A DNA stretch of 64,000 nt from Arthrobacter sp. V1I7 (lineage in GTDB: Bacteria; Actinomycetota; Actinomycetes; Actinomycetales; Micrococcaceae). Under the pieces are notes generated by a model. The model saw only the letters and a list, made by a program, of their open reading frames with translations. It ran no database searches and was not told the origin of the DNA. This document shows positions 45,359 through 55,540 of this stretch, in pieces (the stretch's first letter is position 1; each line of letters opens with the position of its first letter). Where the stretch lies: the NCBI RefSeq assembly GCF_030817015.1, contig NZ_JAUSYS010000001.1, positions 3,224,001 to 3,288,000 on the forward strand, read 5' to 3'. The translations under genes and the position numbers were made by a program.

Positions 45359-46078
45359 ATGGAAAGCAACAGTCCGGAGCCCTTGCCGGAGCGCCCGGCG
45401 GACCGCAGAACCGCAATGAACGACGCCGCGGTCAGGCTGGCCGAGCTGCTGATGATCAAGCCGAAGTGGCGTGGCTGGATCCACACCGGAACGGCCCCGC
45501 TGGCGCTCGCGGCCGGCCTGGTGCTGGTCATCCTGGCCCCCACCCCGGACCTCAAGATTGCTTCCGCCATCTACGCCCTCACCGGGGTACTGCTCTTCGG
45601 CATCAGCGCCATCTACCACCGGGGGAACTGGTCGCCGGGCGTCAAGATGGTGCTGAAGCGGCTGGACCACACAAACATCATGCTGGTCATCGCCGGCAGC
45701 TACACACCGCTCGCCTGGTCCCTCCTGGACCGGCCAAAGGCCGAACTGCTGCTCTGGGTGATCTGGTCCGGCGCCATCCTGGGCGTGCTGTTCCGCCTGC
45801 TGTGGACCAATGCCCCACGCTGGCTCTACGTACCCATCTACATCGCCCTGGGCTGCGGCTCCCTGTTCTACCTGCCGGAATTCTTCGCCGCCAATGCGGC
45901 CTCCGCCATCCTGATCTGTGTGGGCGGACTCTTCTACATCACCGGTGCCGTTTTCTACGCCCTGAAGAAGCCGAACTTCAGCTACAAACACTTCGGCTTC
46001 CACGAGCTGTTCCACGCCCTTACGGTGTTTGCCTTTGCCGCGCACTACATCGCGATTGCCATCGCCGTCCTCAGCTGA
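45359..46078 (+). CDS. trhA: Hemolysin III / PAQR-family membrane protein
   Basis: 239 aa. Seven membrane helices with the family's metal-site motifs: SAIYHRG after helix 2, LDHTNIMLVIAGSYTPL in helix 3, and GFHELFHALTVFAFAAHY in helix 7. Bacterial members influence membrane energetics and fluidity; the haemolytic label is historical. Divergent to the prenyltransferase, as Rv1085c/Rv1086. Probably leaderless and under the inverted repeat at 45315-45330. Confidence 0.9.
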   Translation: MESNSPEPLPERPADRRTAMNDAAVRLAELLMIKPKWRGWIHTGTAPLALAAGLVLVILAPTPDLKIASAIYALTGVLLFGISAIYHRGNWSPGVKMVLKRLDHTNIMLVIAGSYTPLAWSLLDRPKAELLLWVIWSGAILGVLFRLLWTNAPRWLYVPIYIALGCGSLFYLPEFFAANAASAILICVGGLFYITGAVFYALKKPNFSYKHFGFHELFHALTVFAFAAHYIAIAIAVLS

Positions 46079-46162
46079 TCCCCGGAGCCGACAGCCTCCG
46101 CTGCACCCGAAGCAACATCCCAGCGCCGCGGTCAGAGTTCCAGGCCCGCAGCGCCGCGGCGG

Positions 46163-48436
46163 TCAGCTCCGGCCAGACATCCCTGATGAAGGGCGCCCCG
46201 CCATCGCCGCCAGGCGTTCCCGCACCGCACCGGCGGACCCGACGGGACGTTCGCAGACCATCCCCCGGCAGAGGAACACCTGCGGCGAGCCGTCCGGGGC
46301 GGGTTCCCGGTCCCGCAGCAGCGGCACGGAGGGCTCGGCGTCGGCGGTATCCTGGACGGCGATCACGAGTCCGGGGCTCGGTGCGAGCAGCAGTTCCCGG
46401 TGCAGCGCCGCCCGCTCCGGTGTGTCCGGGCCGGCCACGGCGGCCTCCACCGGACCGGCGAGCGCGGCCTGCGCCGTCGCGAGCAGCCAGCCGGCCACGC
46501 GGGGCGCCCGGGCCGCCAGCGGCGGCAGGAGTTCAAGGATATTGCCGGCCAAGGCCCGGTGCCGGCTGGAGCCGGACAGCGCCGAGTAGGACAGCAGCAC
46601 CCCGGCGAACGCGGCGGCGCCACTGGGGGCGGCGTTGTCGAACGGATCCAGCGCCGCCCGCCCGCCCTGGGCGTTCAGCACCTGGCCCGACTCCCCGGCA
46701 GTGTCGTGCAGGGCCCCGTCCGCAACGAACCGGGAGCAGGCAGCGGCAATCAGGTCCTCGGCCAGGCGGTACCAGTGCGCCTGCCCCGTGACGGAGTGAA
46801 GGGCGAGCAGTCCTTCAGCGCAGAAGGCGTAGTCCTCCAGCAGGCCGCCGATGCCGCGCGCCGCCCCGTCGTGGGAGACCCGCACCAGGCTGCCCGGCAT
46901 GTCCCCCTCGCCCGCGCTCCAGTGCACCCGTTCGAGGTACGCCGCGATCCGCTCGGCGGCCGCCGCCAGATCGGGACGGTCGAGCACTGCGCCGGTTTCG
47001 GCAAGGGCCGCCACGGCCAGGCCATTCCAGCCGGCCACCACCTTGTCGTCCCGGGCGGGCTGCGGCCGGCGCGAGCGGTCCGCCAGGAGCACCGGCCGCA
47101 CCCGCTGCCACAGCTCCGCGTCCGCCGGACCCATTTTCCGCCCGGGATGCAGCGGGGAGCCCTCGGCGGTCACCGTGCCCCGGTCGCGTACGTTCATCAG
47201 GCGGGCGACGGCGGCGCCGTCCTCCGCCCCGAGCAGCCCGGCAAGTTCCGTGCCGGTCCACAGATAGGTGGCCCCCTCGGCGTGCCGGCCGGCCACCACG
47301 GTGTCGGCGTCGAGGGAGGAGGCCAGGGCTTCCGGGAGCCTTTCGGGGCCGGTACCTTCCGTCCCGGACCCGCCCCGGGCGGCCAGGCCCAGCGCTGCCA
47401 GGAGCCAGTCGGCGGTGCGGCCGGCGACGTCGGCGGCTTCGGCCACCGGATACTCCGCTGTGCCGCCGAGCCGGATCCAGTGGACGTAGAGGCGCAGCAG
47501 CTGGGCGTTGTCGTAGAGCATTTTCTCGAAGTGCGGAACGGACCAGTCCCGGGTCACCGAGTACCGCGCAAAACCGCCGTCGAGCTGGTCGAACAAGGCC
47601 GAACGGGACATCGCCGCCAGGGTGCGGCCCGCAATGCCCCGAGCCGCCTCCGCGGTGCCGGAAAGGGACGCGCCTTTTAAGGACGCGCCGCCGGATGCTG
47701 AGCCGGAACCTGCGGCGGCGTGCCGGATCAGGAATTCGAGCACCGGCGAGGGCGGGAACTTCGGCGCGGTGCCGAAGCCGCCGTCGTCCGGGTCTTCGGA
47801 GGCGGCGAGGGCTTCCACCGCCTCGGACAGCAGCTCTGCGCCGATCGGCTCGGGCGGGCGGTCCAGCCGCACCGCAGCGCCGAATTGCGTGGCGGCGAGG
47901 CCGCGGGCCAGGGTGTCGGCGTTCTGTTCCACGGCGCTGCGGCGTTCCGCCCAGGCCTCGACCACAGCCTCCAGGACCTGGCGGAACGAGGGCCGGCCCG
48001 GCAGGGGGCGGGGCGGGAAATAGGTGCCGGCGTGGAAGGCGCGCCCGTCCGGCAGGAGGAAGACGGACATCGGCCAGCCGCCTTCGCCCGTGGTGGCCTG
48101 GGTCGCAGCCATGTAGACGGCGTCGACGTCGGGCCGTTCCTCCCGGTCCACCTTGACCGGGACGAAGTGGGCGTTCAGGAAGTCCGCGGTGGCCTGGTCC
48201 TCGAAGGATTCGTGCGCCATGACATGGCACCAGTGGCAGGCTGCGTACCCGATGGAGAGGAACACCGGGACGTCCCGGGCCGCGGCGAAGGCAAAGGCTT
48301 CGTCCCCGAACGGGCGCCAGTGGACGGGGTTGCCGGCGTGCTGCCGGAGATAGGCAGAGGGTTCTGCCCCCAAGGCATTGGCAGCCTCGGGGAAAGTCCG
48401 TTGAGTTCCGCGGTCAGCGGTTTCCCGGTCCCGCAT
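46163..48436 (-). CDS. YyaL/DUF255 thioredoxin-domain protein
   Basis: 757 aa from ATG 48436 (in-frame sequence to 48535 overlaps the next gene and is not conserved). N-terminal thioredoxin-like domain with [20 protein letters not shown] and [15 protein letters not shown], then a long alpha/alpha-barrel part ([33 protein letters not shown]). The CxxC-like CHWC could be redox-active; some relatives act as cellobiose-epimerase-like sugar enzymes, so the reaction is open. Syntenic with Rv1084. Its start overlaps the preceding gene's stop by 23 nt. Confidence 0.85.
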   Translation of the reverse strand: MRDRETADRGTQRTFPEAANALGAEPSAYLRQHAGNPVHWRPFGDEAFAFAAARDVPVFLSIGYAACHWCHVMAHESFEDQATADFLNAHFVPVKVDREERPDVDAVYMAATQATTGEGGWPMSVFLLPDGRAFHAGTYFPPRPLPGRPSFRQVLEAVVEAWAERRSAVEQNADTLARGLAATQFGAAVRLDRPPEPIGAELLSEAVEALAASEDPDDGGFGTAPKFPPSPVLEFLIRHAAAGSGSASGGASLKGASLSGTAEAARGIAGRTLAAMSRSALFDQLDGGFARYSVTRDWSVPHFEKMLYDNAQLLRLYVHWIRLGGTAEYPVAEAADVAGRTADWLLAALGLAARGGSGTEGTGPERLPEALASSLDADTVVAGRHAEGATYLWTGTELAGLLGAEDGAAVARLMNVRDRGTVTAEGSPLHPGRKMGPADAELWQRVRPVLLADRSRRPQPARDDKVVAGWNGLAVAALAETGAVLDRPDLAAAAERIAAYLERVHWSAGEGDMPGSLVRVSHDGAARGIGGLLEDYAFCAEGLLALHSVTGQAHWYRLAEDLIAAACSRFVADGALHDTAGESGQVLNAQGGRAALDPFDNAAPSGAAAFAGVLLSYSALSGSSRHRALAGNILELLPPLAARAPRVAGWLLATAQAALAGPVEAAVAGPDTPERAALHRELLLAPSPGLVIAVQDTADAEPSVPLLRDREPAPDGSPQVFLCRGMVCERPVGSAGAVRERLAAMAGRPSSGMSGRS

Positions 48437-48776
48437 CGCCGTTGACTTCCGGGCGGGTTCCGGCCCCGCGGCCCGGGCCGAGGTCCGGGTTCGGGCCGAG
48501 GTTCCGGTCTGCTGCTTCCGGGGAGGCCGGAGCACCGCCGTTCAGGGCCGCCTCTTCGGCTGCCGCGCGTTCTTCCTCCACCTGAGCCCGGTAGCGTACC
48601 CGGCGGATGCGCCGCACCATGTCCACGATCAGCAGCGCCGTCAGCACCACGATGAACGCGGTCAGCAGGAAGCCCAGCAGGCCGGGCGTCACCTGGTCCG
48701 CGGAAAGTCCCGGGCGCAACGACGGCGAAGGGGCAGGTGCCGGTGACGTTGCCAGGGCGATGAGCATTGAATGCAC
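48414..48776 (-). CDS. Small single-pass membrane protein (Rv1083-like)
   Basis: 120 aa from ATG 48776 (MHSMLIALA) or ATG 48767. One helix (~31-52, [20 protein letters not shown]) followed by a basic stop ([11 protein letters not shown]) and a Gly/Pro/Asn-rich cytoplasmic tail. Between mca and yyaL in many actinobacteria. Function unknown. Confidence 0.75.
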   Translation of the reverse strand: MHSMLIALATSPAPAPSPSLRPGLSADQVTPGLLGFLLTAFIVVLTALLIVDMVRRIRRVRYRAQVEEERAAAEEAALNGGAPASPEAADRNLGPNPDLGPGRGAGTRPEVNGDAGPGNR

Positions 48777-48919
48777 GGATAAGACCTTCTGTGGGTACTG
48801 AGCGGCCCCGACGTCGGGCCGGTTCTTGAGGAGTTACTGCTGAAGGGCTGCTTCTGGGCAACTTCCAAACGTTCTATCAACCTTACAGTTCTACACGACA
48901 TAGAACTTGCCTGCTGGGT

Positions 48920-49825
48920 CTATCTTAGCCCCGCAAAGAAGTCCTTTTCAGGGAGTTCGGTCGGGATCCTGGACTGGATCAGCGAGTAGTCCTCCCACGG
49001 CCAGACACGGCGTTGCAGCTCCGTCGACACGGCGAAGAAGAAGCCCTCCGGGTCCACCTGGGTGCGGTGGGCGCGCAAGGCCTCGTCCCGGGCCTCGAAG
49101 AAGTCCCCGCACTCGATCTGGGTGGTCGTGGCGTGGGTCGGCGCGGGCGGTGTGTGGCCTTCCGCGTCGGCCTCAAGCCATGCCGCGATCCGCTCCGCGT
49201 AAGGCGACTGCAGTCCGGATTCTGCCAGCGCATAGTGCAGGGCGCGGAACCGTTCGGGGCTGAACGCGCGGTCGTAGTAAAGCTTGCTTGGTGCCCAGGC
49301 CTCGCCGGAACCCGGGTAGCGGGCCGGATCGCCGGCAGCTTCGAAGGCCTCGACAGCCACGCGGTGCGCCATGATGTGATCCGGATGCGGATAGCCGCCG
49401 TTCTCGTCGTAGCTGAGAATGACCTGCGGCTTAAAATCGCGGACCAGGCGCACCAGCGGCGCGGCGGCCCGCTCCAGGGGCTGGGTGGCGAAGGATCCGG
49501 TTGGCAGCGGCGGCAGCGGATCGCCTTCCGGCAGTCCTGAGTCCACGAAACCGAGCCAGCGCTGCCGGACGCCGAGGATCCCGGCTGCCCGCTCCATCTC
49601 AAGCCGGCGGGCTCCGGCCATGTCGCGCTTGGGGTGCGGCTCGCCTTCCATGGCGGGATTCTGGATGTCGCCGCGGGAGCCGTCCGTGCAGGTCGCCACG
49701 ACGACCTCGACGCCAGCCGCCGCGTACATCGCCATCGTGGCGGCGCCCTTGCTCGATTCGTCGTCGGGATGAGCATGGACAGCCAGCAGTCGAAGCGGCG
49801 CTGACGGGCTGGGGGACGCTGTCAT
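48920..49825 (-). CDS. mca: Mycothiol S-conjugate amidase
   Basis: 301 aa from ATG 49825 with AGAGGAG ~11 nt upstream. LmbE-like zinc hydrolase: HAHPDDE at 17-23, SYDENGGYPHPDHIMAH with the third zinc ligand, and TCTDGSRGDIQNPAM. It cleaves mycothiol conjugates to mercapturic acids for export, a detoxification route of actinobacteria. Mca is preferred over the deacetylase MshB because of its length and its greA/DUF4307 neighbours (Rv1082). Confidence 0.93.
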   Translation of the reverse strand: MTASPSPSAPLRLLAVHAHPDDESSKGAATMAMYAAAGVEVVVATCTDGSRGDIQNPAMEGEPHPKRDMAGARRLEMERAAGILGVRQRWLGFVDSGLPEGDPLPPLPTGSFATQPLERAAAPLVRLVRDFKPQVILSYDENGGYPHPDHIMAHRVAVEAFEAAGDPARYPGSGEAWAPSKLYYDRAFSPERFRALHYALAESGLQSPYAERIAAWLEADAEGHTPPAPTHATTTQIECGDFFEARDEALRAHRTQVDPEGFFFAVSTELQRRVWPWEDYSLIQSRIPTELPEKDFFAGLR

Positions 49826-49940
49826 CGTGGGACGGCTCCTCTTTCTTCTACAGGTGTTCGGTACTGGTCATCGTGCATTGGACTCTCGTCCGGTATCGGC
49901 CCGATTCCCTGGCGCGGAAATTCCGTGTCCCGATCCACAC

Positions 49941-49946
49941 TAAACT
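49941..49946 (+). promoter_or_regulatory. -10 hexamer of the DUF4307 gene
   Basis: TAAACT, 6 nt before GTG 49953. Confidence 0.45.
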
Positions 49947-49952
49947 GGACTG

Positions 49953-50411
49953 GTGACTTCCGAGGATCAGCCCGCCGCACCCGCGCCGGCATCTACCAGC
50001 CTAGCCAATCGATACGGCGGTCAAAAGCGCACCCTGACGGGCAAAGCCAAACGCAGCCTCCTGGTTGCCGCCCTCGCGGCGGGCATCGGTTTCATGGCCT
50101 GGATCTCGACGTCGAACGCGACCGGCAGCATCACCTTCAAAGACATCGGCTTCAGCACGCCCGATGCCACCCTCGCCAACGTCGACTTCCAGGTCACCAA
50201 GGACCCCGCCACGGACGCCAGGTGCGCCATTAAAGCGCTCGATGCCAAGTTCGCCGTGGTCGGCTGGAAGGTGGTCGATGTCGGGCCCAACGCCGCGGAC
50301 GAAGGCACCGACGGGGGCCGCACCACGGCGCACCGCGTGGTCGTCCGCACCGAGTCCCAGGCTGTTTCCGGCGTGGTCGACAGTTGCTGGATTCCGGACG
50401 CCGCCAAATAG
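49953..50411 (+). CDS. DUF4307 family membrane protein
   Basis: 152 aa from GTG 49953. Cytoplasmic head with RYGGQKRTLTG, one helix (~37-54, LLVAALAAGIGFMAWI), then an extracytoplasmic beta domain with FKDIGFSTPDATLANVDFQV and two Cys (RCAIKAL and DSCWIPD) that may form a disulfide. Homologue of Rv1081c; function unknown. Confidence 0.85.
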   Translation: MTSEDQPAAPAPASTSLANRYGGQKRTLTGKAKRSLLVAALAAGIGFMAWISTSNATGSITFKDIGFSTPDATLANVDFQVTKDPATDARCAIKALDAKFAVVGWKVVDVGPNAADEGTDGGRTTAHRVVVRTESQAVSGVVDSCWIPDAAK

Positions 50412-50412
50412 T

Positions 50413-50434
50413 CCCGGGCAGGCGGCCGCCCGGG
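50413..50434 (+). terminator. Candidate hairpin after DUF4307
   Basis: CCCGGGC, 8-nt loop, GCCCGGG directly after the stop; no T tract. Confidence 0.35.
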
Positions 50435-50472
50435 CCGCCCGTCACACGGTGTGATCCACACCGCGGTGTTCT

Positions 50473-50500
50473 TTGGTTTATCCACAGCATTGACTACAAT
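50473..50500 (+). promoter_or_regulatory. Candidate promoter of greA
   Basis: -35 TTGGTT (50473-50478), 16-bp spacer, -10 TACAAT (50495-50500), giving a ~90-nt leader. Confidence 0.4.
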
Positions 50501-50598
50501 GGATCAATACCTTTCCCCCGCTGAGCTGGTTGCTGAGTTCCATAAGTGGCCACCGTGGCGGGGTCTTTGCTTGTTTGACCACAAAAAGGAGAAGTCCC

Positions 50599-51093
50599 GT
50601 GTCTACCCCCAACAGCGCAACTGCAGCTTGGCTCACCCAGGAAGCTTTTGACCGCCTGAAGGCAGAGCTGGACCACCTCTCCGGCCCCGGCCGGGCGGAA
50701 ATCGTTCAGAAGATCGAAGCTGCCCGGCAGGAAGGCGATCTCAAGGAGAACGGCGGCTACCATGCGGCCAAGGAGGAGCAGGGCAAGATCGAAGCCCGCA
50801 TCCGGCAGCTCACCGCACTGCTCCGGGACGCCCACGTCGGCGAATCACCGGCCGACGACGGCATCGTGGAACCCGGAATGATCGTCGTTGCCAGGATCGC
50901 GGGCGATGAGGAGACCTTCCTGCTCGGCTCCCGCGAGATCGCCGGCGACTCCGACCTCAACGTCTTCAGCGAGAAGTCCCCGCTGGGTGCCGCCATCGTC
51001 GGCCACAAGGAGGGCGAGCAGCTCAGCTACACCGCCCCGAACGGCAAGGACATCCCGGTCGAGATCATCTCCGCCAAGCCGTACGTCGGCTGA
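50599..51093 (+). CDS. greA: Transcription elongation factor GreA
   Basis: 164 aa from GTG 50599, 7 nt after AAAGGAG. N-terminal coiled coil (AWLTQEAFDRLKAELDHLSG, GRAEIVQKIEAARQEGDLKE) with the acidic tip ENGGYHAAKEEQG, and the C-terminal FKBP-like domain (EKSPLGAAIVGHKEGEQLSY). It rescues backtracked RNA polymerase by stimulating transcript cleavage. Followed by a strong terminator. Confidence 0.95.
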   Translation: MSTPNSATAAWLTQEAFDRLKAELDHLSGPGRAEIVQKIEAARQEGDLKENGGYHAAKEEQGKIEARIRQLTALLRDAHVGESPADDGIVEPGMIVVARIAGDEETFLLGSREIAGDSDLNVFSEKSPLGAAIVGHKEGEQLSYTAPNGKDIPVEIISAKPYVG

Positions 51094-51125
51094 CACCCAG
51101 CCCACCGTTCCCGGACGCAACGACG

Positions 51126-51163
51126 ACGCCGGTCTCCCCTTTCGCGGGGAGGCCGGCGTTTTG
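51126..51163 (+). terminator. Intrinsic terminator of greA
   Basis: ACGCCGG plus CTCCCC pairing with GGGGAG plus CCGGCGT, one mismatch, followed by TTTTG. Best formed terminator in the window. Confidence 0.8.
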
Positions 51164-51189
51164 TTCGCGGCGGGCAGTTGGCCGGGCGC

Positions 51190-51816
51190 TTACCGTCCGG
51201 GGCGCAGGGTCCTGGCGCCGCGGGTGCTCAGCAGCAGCGCTGCCACGACGCCGCCGATCGCCCCGCCCAGGTGCGCCTGCCACGAGACAAAGCTCGCCAC
51301 GGTGGGGAGGATGCCGAACAGGATGCCGCCGTAGGCCATGAACAGGACCACGGACAGGACGATCTGCCACCAGTTGCGGTTGACGAAGCCCCGGACCAGC
51401 AGGAACGCGAAGAGGCCGAAGACCAGCCCGGACGCGCCCACGGTCACGTTGAAACCGCCGATCAGCCAGACCACCACGCCGGAGCCCAGCCAGCTGGACG
51501 CCAGCGCGGTGACGAAGACCCGCAGGCCGGCCAGGAACACCAGGAACCCGAAGATGATCAGCGGGAGGGTGTTGGACATCAGGTGCGCCAGGTTGGCGTG
51601 CAGCAGCGGGAACGTCAGGATGTCCAGGAGTCCGTCGAGGCTGCGCGGCCGCAGACCGAAGGTGCGGTTCAGGGAGTGCAGCAGCACCGTGTTGATGATC
51701 TCGATCAGGTACAGCAGGAGAACGAAGGAACCCACCACCACCAGCCCCCGCCGGGCCCGTGACGCGGGGGTCTCAACGGCGTTGGGCCGTTCGTCCGGAA
51801 AAGAGTCGAGGGTCAT
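51190..51816 (-). CDS. Rhomboid-family intramembrane serine protease
   Basis: 208 aa. Six or seven helices; Ser129 in TVGASGLVFG and His182 in SWQAHLGGAIGG are the catalytic dyad, with HANLAHLMSN (loop 1 and helix 2 Asn/His) upstream. Cleaves membrane proteins within the bilayer; client unknown. Faces greA, and the ilvA gene lies 5 nt upstream on the same strand, so it may be cotranscribed with ilvA. Confidence 0.9.
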   Translation of the reverse strand: MTLDSFPDERPNAVETPASRARRGLVVVGSFVLLLYLIEIINTVLLHSLNRTFGLRPRSLDGLLDILTFPLLHANLAHLMSNTLPLIIFGFLVFLAGLRVFVTALASSWLGSGVVVWLIGGFNVTVGASGLVFGLFAFLLVRGFVNRNWWQIVLSVVLFMAYGGILFGILPTVASFVSWQAHLGGAIGGVVAALLLSTRGARTLRPGR

Positions 51817-51821
51817 GGTGC

Positions 51822-53060
51822 CTAGTGAACCACAATCGGCTGGAAGCCCTCGGCCCTGAGGGCGGCGAGGACCTGTTCGCAGTGTTCGTGGCCCTTGGTT
51901 TCCAGGTTCACCGTGATGGAGACGTCGCCCATGCTGATCGAGCCGCCCACCCGGGTGTGGTCCAGGCCGGTCACGTTCGCGTCATTCTCGGCGATGATGC
52001 GGGCGATCGTGGCGAGCGAGCCGGGACGGTCGTCCAGCATCATGCGGACCGTCATGTACCGGCCCGCGGCCGAGAGACCGCGCTGGATGACCTTGAGCAT
52101 CAGCATGGGATCGATGTTGCCGCCGGAGAGGACCACCGCAACGGTCCCGGGGTTCTCGATCTTGCCCTCCATCAGGGCCGCGACGCCGACAGCACCGGCA
52201 GGTTCCACGACCATCTTGGCGCGTTCCAGCAGGAAGATCAGGCCGCGGGCCAGGGCGTCCTCGCTGACGGTGACGACGTCGTCCACGAGTTCGCGGATGA
52301 TGCTGAACGGCAGCTGCCCGGGCCGTCCCACGGCGATGCCGTCGGCCATGGTCGAGACCCGCTTGAGCGGCACCAGGGCGTCCGCGGCGAGGGAGGGCGG
52401 ATAGGCGGCGGCGTTTTCTGCCTGCACCCCGATGATGCGGATCTCCCGGCCGAGTTCCTTCGCCCGGGCCTTGACGGCCACGGCGACACCGGCGAGCAGC
52501 CCGCCACCGCCGACCCCCATCAGGATAGTGTCAACGTTCGGGACCTGTTCCAGGATCTCGAGCCCGACGGTGCCCTGGCCGGCGACGACGTCCACGTCGT
52601 CGAACGGGTGGACAAAGACGGCGCCGGACTCGTCCGCGTAGCGCTTCGCCTCGGCGAGCGCCTCGTCAACGTTGTGGCCGTGCAGCACCACCTCGGCGCC
52701 ATGGCTGCGGGTGGCGGCCAGCTTGGGCAGGGCGACCCCGAGCGGCATATAGATGCGGGCCCTGATGCCGAGGCTCTTCGCCGCCACCGCCACGCCCTGG
52801 GCATGGTTGCCGGCCGAAGCGGCCACGACGCCGCGCTTCTTCTCGTCCGGCGACAGTTTAGCCATCCGCACGTAGGCTCCGCGCACCTTGAATGAGCCGG
52901 CGCGCTGCAGGTTTTCACACTTGAGGAACACGTCGCCGCCGACCAGGCTGCCGAGGGCCCGCGACGACTCCACCGGGGTCCGCGTAATGATCCCGTCGAG
53001 CAACTTCTGCGCCTCCAGGACATTGTCCAGCGTGACGGGCAGGCTCTCAAGGGTAAGCAA
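51822..53060 (-). CDS. ilvA: Threonine ammonia-lyase with C-terminal ACT domain
   Basis: 412 aa. PLP Lys58 in GSFKVRGAY, phosphate loop GVGGGGLLAG, SAGNHAQGVA substrate loop. The single ACT domain at the C-terminus (~335-412: TVRMMLDDRPGSLATIARII) makes it the short form between catabolic TdcB and biosynthetic IlvA. It deaminates threonine to 2-oxobutanoate for isoleucine. Followed by the rhomboid gene. Confidence 0.93.
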   Translation of the reverse strand: MLTLESLPVTLDNVLEAQKLLDGIITRTPVESSRALGSLVGGDVFLKCENLQRAGSFKVRGAYVRMAKLSPDEKKRGVVAASAGNHAQGVAVAAKSLGIRARIYMPLGVALPKLAATRSHGAEVVLHGHNVDEALAEAKRYADESGAVFVHPFDDVDVVAGQGTVGLEILEQVPNVDTILMGVGGGGLLAGVAVAVKARAKELGREIRIIGVQAENAAAYPPSLAADALVPLKRVSTMADGIAVGRPGQLPFSIIRELVDDVVTVSEDALARGLIFLLERAKMVVEPAGAVGVAALMEGKIENPGTVAVVLSGGNIDPMLMLKVIQRGLSAAGRYMTVRMMLDDRPGSLATIARIIAENDANVTGLDHTRVGGSISMGDVSITVNLETKGHEHCEQVLAALRAEGFQPIVVH

Positions 53061-53080
53061 AACGAGTCTCCTTCTTCGGG

Positions 53081-54403
53081 TCAGGCTCCGGTGCCCCGGC
53101 CGGCATCGCTGCCCGGGTCACCATGGTGGTGTGCGGCGCCCTCCCGGCCGCCGGGAGTTTCACCCGGCAGGTGGACGTCTCTAAAGGTGTTGTCGACGCC
53201 GGGCACGGCAGGGGCAAGGACGCCCTGCTGGCCCGCGGCCGCAAGCACCCCATCATGTTCCCACGTTCTGCCGGCAATGTAGCGAATCGACGAGTTTGCT
53301 ACGGCGAGGACCGGTACTGAGAACAGGGCTCCCGGGATCCCGGCAAGGTACGAACCGGCCGCGACGGCGAGGATCACGGCAACCGGATGCAGGGCAACGG
53401 CTTTGCCCATCACGAGCGGCTGCAGGATGTGGCTCTCCAGCTGCTGGACCAGCAGCACGATCCCGAGCATGATCAGGGCATTGACCCAGCCGTTGGCGAC
53501 GAGGGCCAGGAGCACGGCGACGGCGCCGGTCACCAGGGCACCGACGATCGGGATGAAGGAGCCGAGGAACACCAGCACGCCCAGCGGCAGGGCCAGCGGC
53601 ACGCCGATGATGGCGGCGCCCACCCCGATGCCGACTGCGTCCACGAAGGCGACGAACATCTGGATGCGGGCGTAGCTGACCATCGAGGCCCAGCCCTTGC
53701 GGCCGGCACCGTACGTGGCGGCGCGGGCCTTCCGGGGCAGCAGCCGGACCAGGAAGGCCCAGATGCGGTCGCCTTCCAGCAGGAAGAAGATCAGGATAAA
53801 CAGCGCCAGGATCAGTCCCGCGGCGAAGTGCCCGGCGGTGCTCCCGAAGGACAGGGCGCCGCTGAGGATGCTGCTGCTGTTGTCCTGCAGCGCAGCGGTG
53901 CCTTCTTTGATGTACTGGTCGATCTGGGCGGCAGACAGGTGCAGGGGTCCCTCCGCCAGCCAGCCCTGGATCTTTTGAATCCCGGCCAGCGCCTCGCTCC
54001 ACAATTCGGAAAAGCCGGATACGAGCTGCCGGCCCACCAGGGCCAGTGCGCCCCCGATCGCCCCGATGAAGCCGAGGACGGTGATGGCGACGGCGGCCCC
54101 GTTGGGCAGCTGCCGGGTCCTGAGCCAGCCCGTCACCGGATTCAACAGCCCGGCCAGCAGCGCGGCAACCATGATGGGGATCAACAGGAAACTGATGCGG
54201 CTGAGCAGCCAGATCAGCGTGCCGCTGAGCAGCAGGATCAGCCCCAGCCGCCAGGACCACGCTGCCGCGATCCGCACTCCATAGGGAATGTCCCGGTCCA
54301 GCTGGCGGTCCGTCAGAACCGGCAGGGGTACGGCCGGCGTGGCCGGGTCGGATCCTGGGTGCGGTGCGGCGGCGTCAGCTGGGGTCATAGCTTCATGATT
54401 CAC
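53081..54403 (-). CDS. AI-2E family (PerM-like) membrane transporter
   Basis: 440 aa from ATG 54403; ATG 54388 is an alternative. Eight or so helices, with the family's GVPLALPLGVLVFLGSFIPIVGA near the middle of the C-terminal half and a central amphipathic region. Family members export varied small molecules or act in Na+ exchange; the AI-2 name is not informative. C-terminal ~50 residues are hydrophilic. The start overlaps the aldose epimerase stop by 11 nt. Confidence 0.85.
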   Translation of the reverse strand: MNHEAMTPADAAAPHPGSDPATPAVPLPVLTDRQLDRDIPYGVRIAAAWSWRLGLILLLSGTLIWLLSRISFLLIPIMVAALLAGLLNPVTGWLRTRQLPNGAAVAITVLGFIGAIGGALALVGRQLVSGFSELWSEALAGIQKIQGWLAEGPLHLSAAQIDQYIKEGTAALQDNSSSILSGALSFGSTAGHFAAGLILALFILIFFLLEGDRIWAFLVRLLPRKARAATYGAGRKGWASMVSYARIQMFVAFVDAVGIGVGAAIIGVPLALPLGVLVFLGSFIPIVGALVTGAVAVLLALVANGWVNALIMLGIVLLVQQLESHILQPLVMGKAVALHPVAVILAVAAGSYLAGIPGALFSVPVLAVANSSIRYIAGRTWEHDGVLAAAGQQGVLAPAVPGVDNTFRDVHLPGETPGGREGAAHHHGDPGSDAGRGTGA

Positions 54404-55403
54404 CAGTCGCGCCCGGATGGGAAACCCCGCTTTCCAGCGCCGCGCTGATGCCCCAGCTCATCCCGAATTCCTCCCCCGGCGCCAGCCAGCGCAGGCCGTC
54501 TCCGCTGTTGAAGGCGTTGGCCGGCCCGGTCATGGGTTCAATCGCCACGGCCTTGGTCCGCTCCGGGAACTCGGTGCTGACGAAGACGTGGACGTAGCGG
54601 CAGTTTTCGTCCTGCCAGAGACTCACGCTGGGCCCGTCCGGAGCGCGCAGCGTGTGCCGGGCGAGGCCGCCGTCGAACTCCAGGTCGGTGTAGGCGGAGT
54701 CGATATCCAGCCCGGCGATCTGCCGGCCGCCGCGCAGGTCGAAGTCGCCGTTGACCGGTTCGCTGCTGCGCGGAATGAGCCGGGCATCGGTTACGAGCCT
54801 CCTGCCGGCGCCGATCGTCAGGGTGAGCTCCTCGCTGGGCACCTCGCCCAGCCGCAAGTAGGGGTGGGCGCCAAGGACGCAGGGAGCGGGTGTCGGGGAG
54901 TCGTTGACCAGGGTCTGCCGGACCACCAGCCCCAGATCCTCTGCCAGTTCGTAGCGGACCCGGTGGCGCAGCAGGAAGGGATAGCCGTGCTGCGGGAAAA
55001 TCACTGCTTCCAGCGTGACTGAGAACTGCGACTCATCCACCAGCCCGTAGGAGGCGTTGCGCAGCAGTCCGTGGCTGGCGTTGTTGCGGGACACCTCGGT
55101 GATGTCGAGCTGCTGCTTCTTGCCGTTCAGGTGCCAGACGCCGTCCTCCACCCGGTTGGCCCAGGGGGCCAGGGTGATCCCGGTGGCCCCTGGCGGGATC
55201 TGCGCATCGCCGTAGCTTTCGGTCAGCTGGGTGCCGCCGCGGCTGTAGAGCCGGAGGCCGGCGGCCAGTTCCGTCACGACGGCGAGCGCGTCACCGCGCC
55301 GGAGCTCGTACTGCCGGCCCGAGGCATAGCGCCGCGTGGAGCTCCCGGTACCGTGGGTGCCCGCCGCGGAAGCGTTCGCGGCATGGGGGCTCGTCTCAAC
55401 CAT
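54393..55403 (-). CDS. Aldose 1-epimerase family protein (GalM-like)
   Basis: 336 aa from ATG 55403. Beta-sandwich fold; NRVEDGVWHLNGKKQQL, NASHGLLRNASY with a catalytic His, GAHPYLRLGE with the second His, and Glu in VAIEPMTGPANAFNSGDG. Interconverts sugar anomers. In-frame sequence upstream to 55493 is not conserved. Overlaps the transporter gene and probably shares its mRNA. Confidence 0.88.
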   Translation of the reverse strand: MVETSPHAANASAAGTHGTGSSTRRYASGRQYELRRGDALAVVTELAAGLRLYSRGGTQLTESYGDAQIPPGATGITLAPWANRVEDGVWHLNGKKQQLDITEVSRNNASHGLLRNASYGLVDESQFSVTLEAVIFPQHGYPFLLRHRVRYELAEDLGLVVRQTLVNDSPTPAPCVLGAHPYLRLGEVPSEELTLTIGAGRRLVTDARLIPRSSEPVNGDFDLRGGRQIAGLDIDSAYTDLEFDGGLARHTLRAPDGPSVSLWQDENCRYVHVFVSTEFPERTKAVAIEPMTGPANAFNSGDGLRWLAPGEEFGMSWGISAALESGVSHPGATGES

Positions 55404-55534
55404 GGCACCACGGTACAGACCCTTGCGCCAGGGCGTATACCGCGCACGGACTACAATCCGGGTCCGCCACGTCGCGCCGGACATCTTCAGCATCCGCCCG
55501 CGGCCTGGGCCATGCGCGGTGCCTGACCGAAGCG

Positions 55535-55540
55535 TAGGCT
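55535..55540 (+). promoter_or_regulatory. -10 hexamer of the thiolase gene
   Basis: TAGGCT, 6 nt before ATG 55547. Confidence 0.5.
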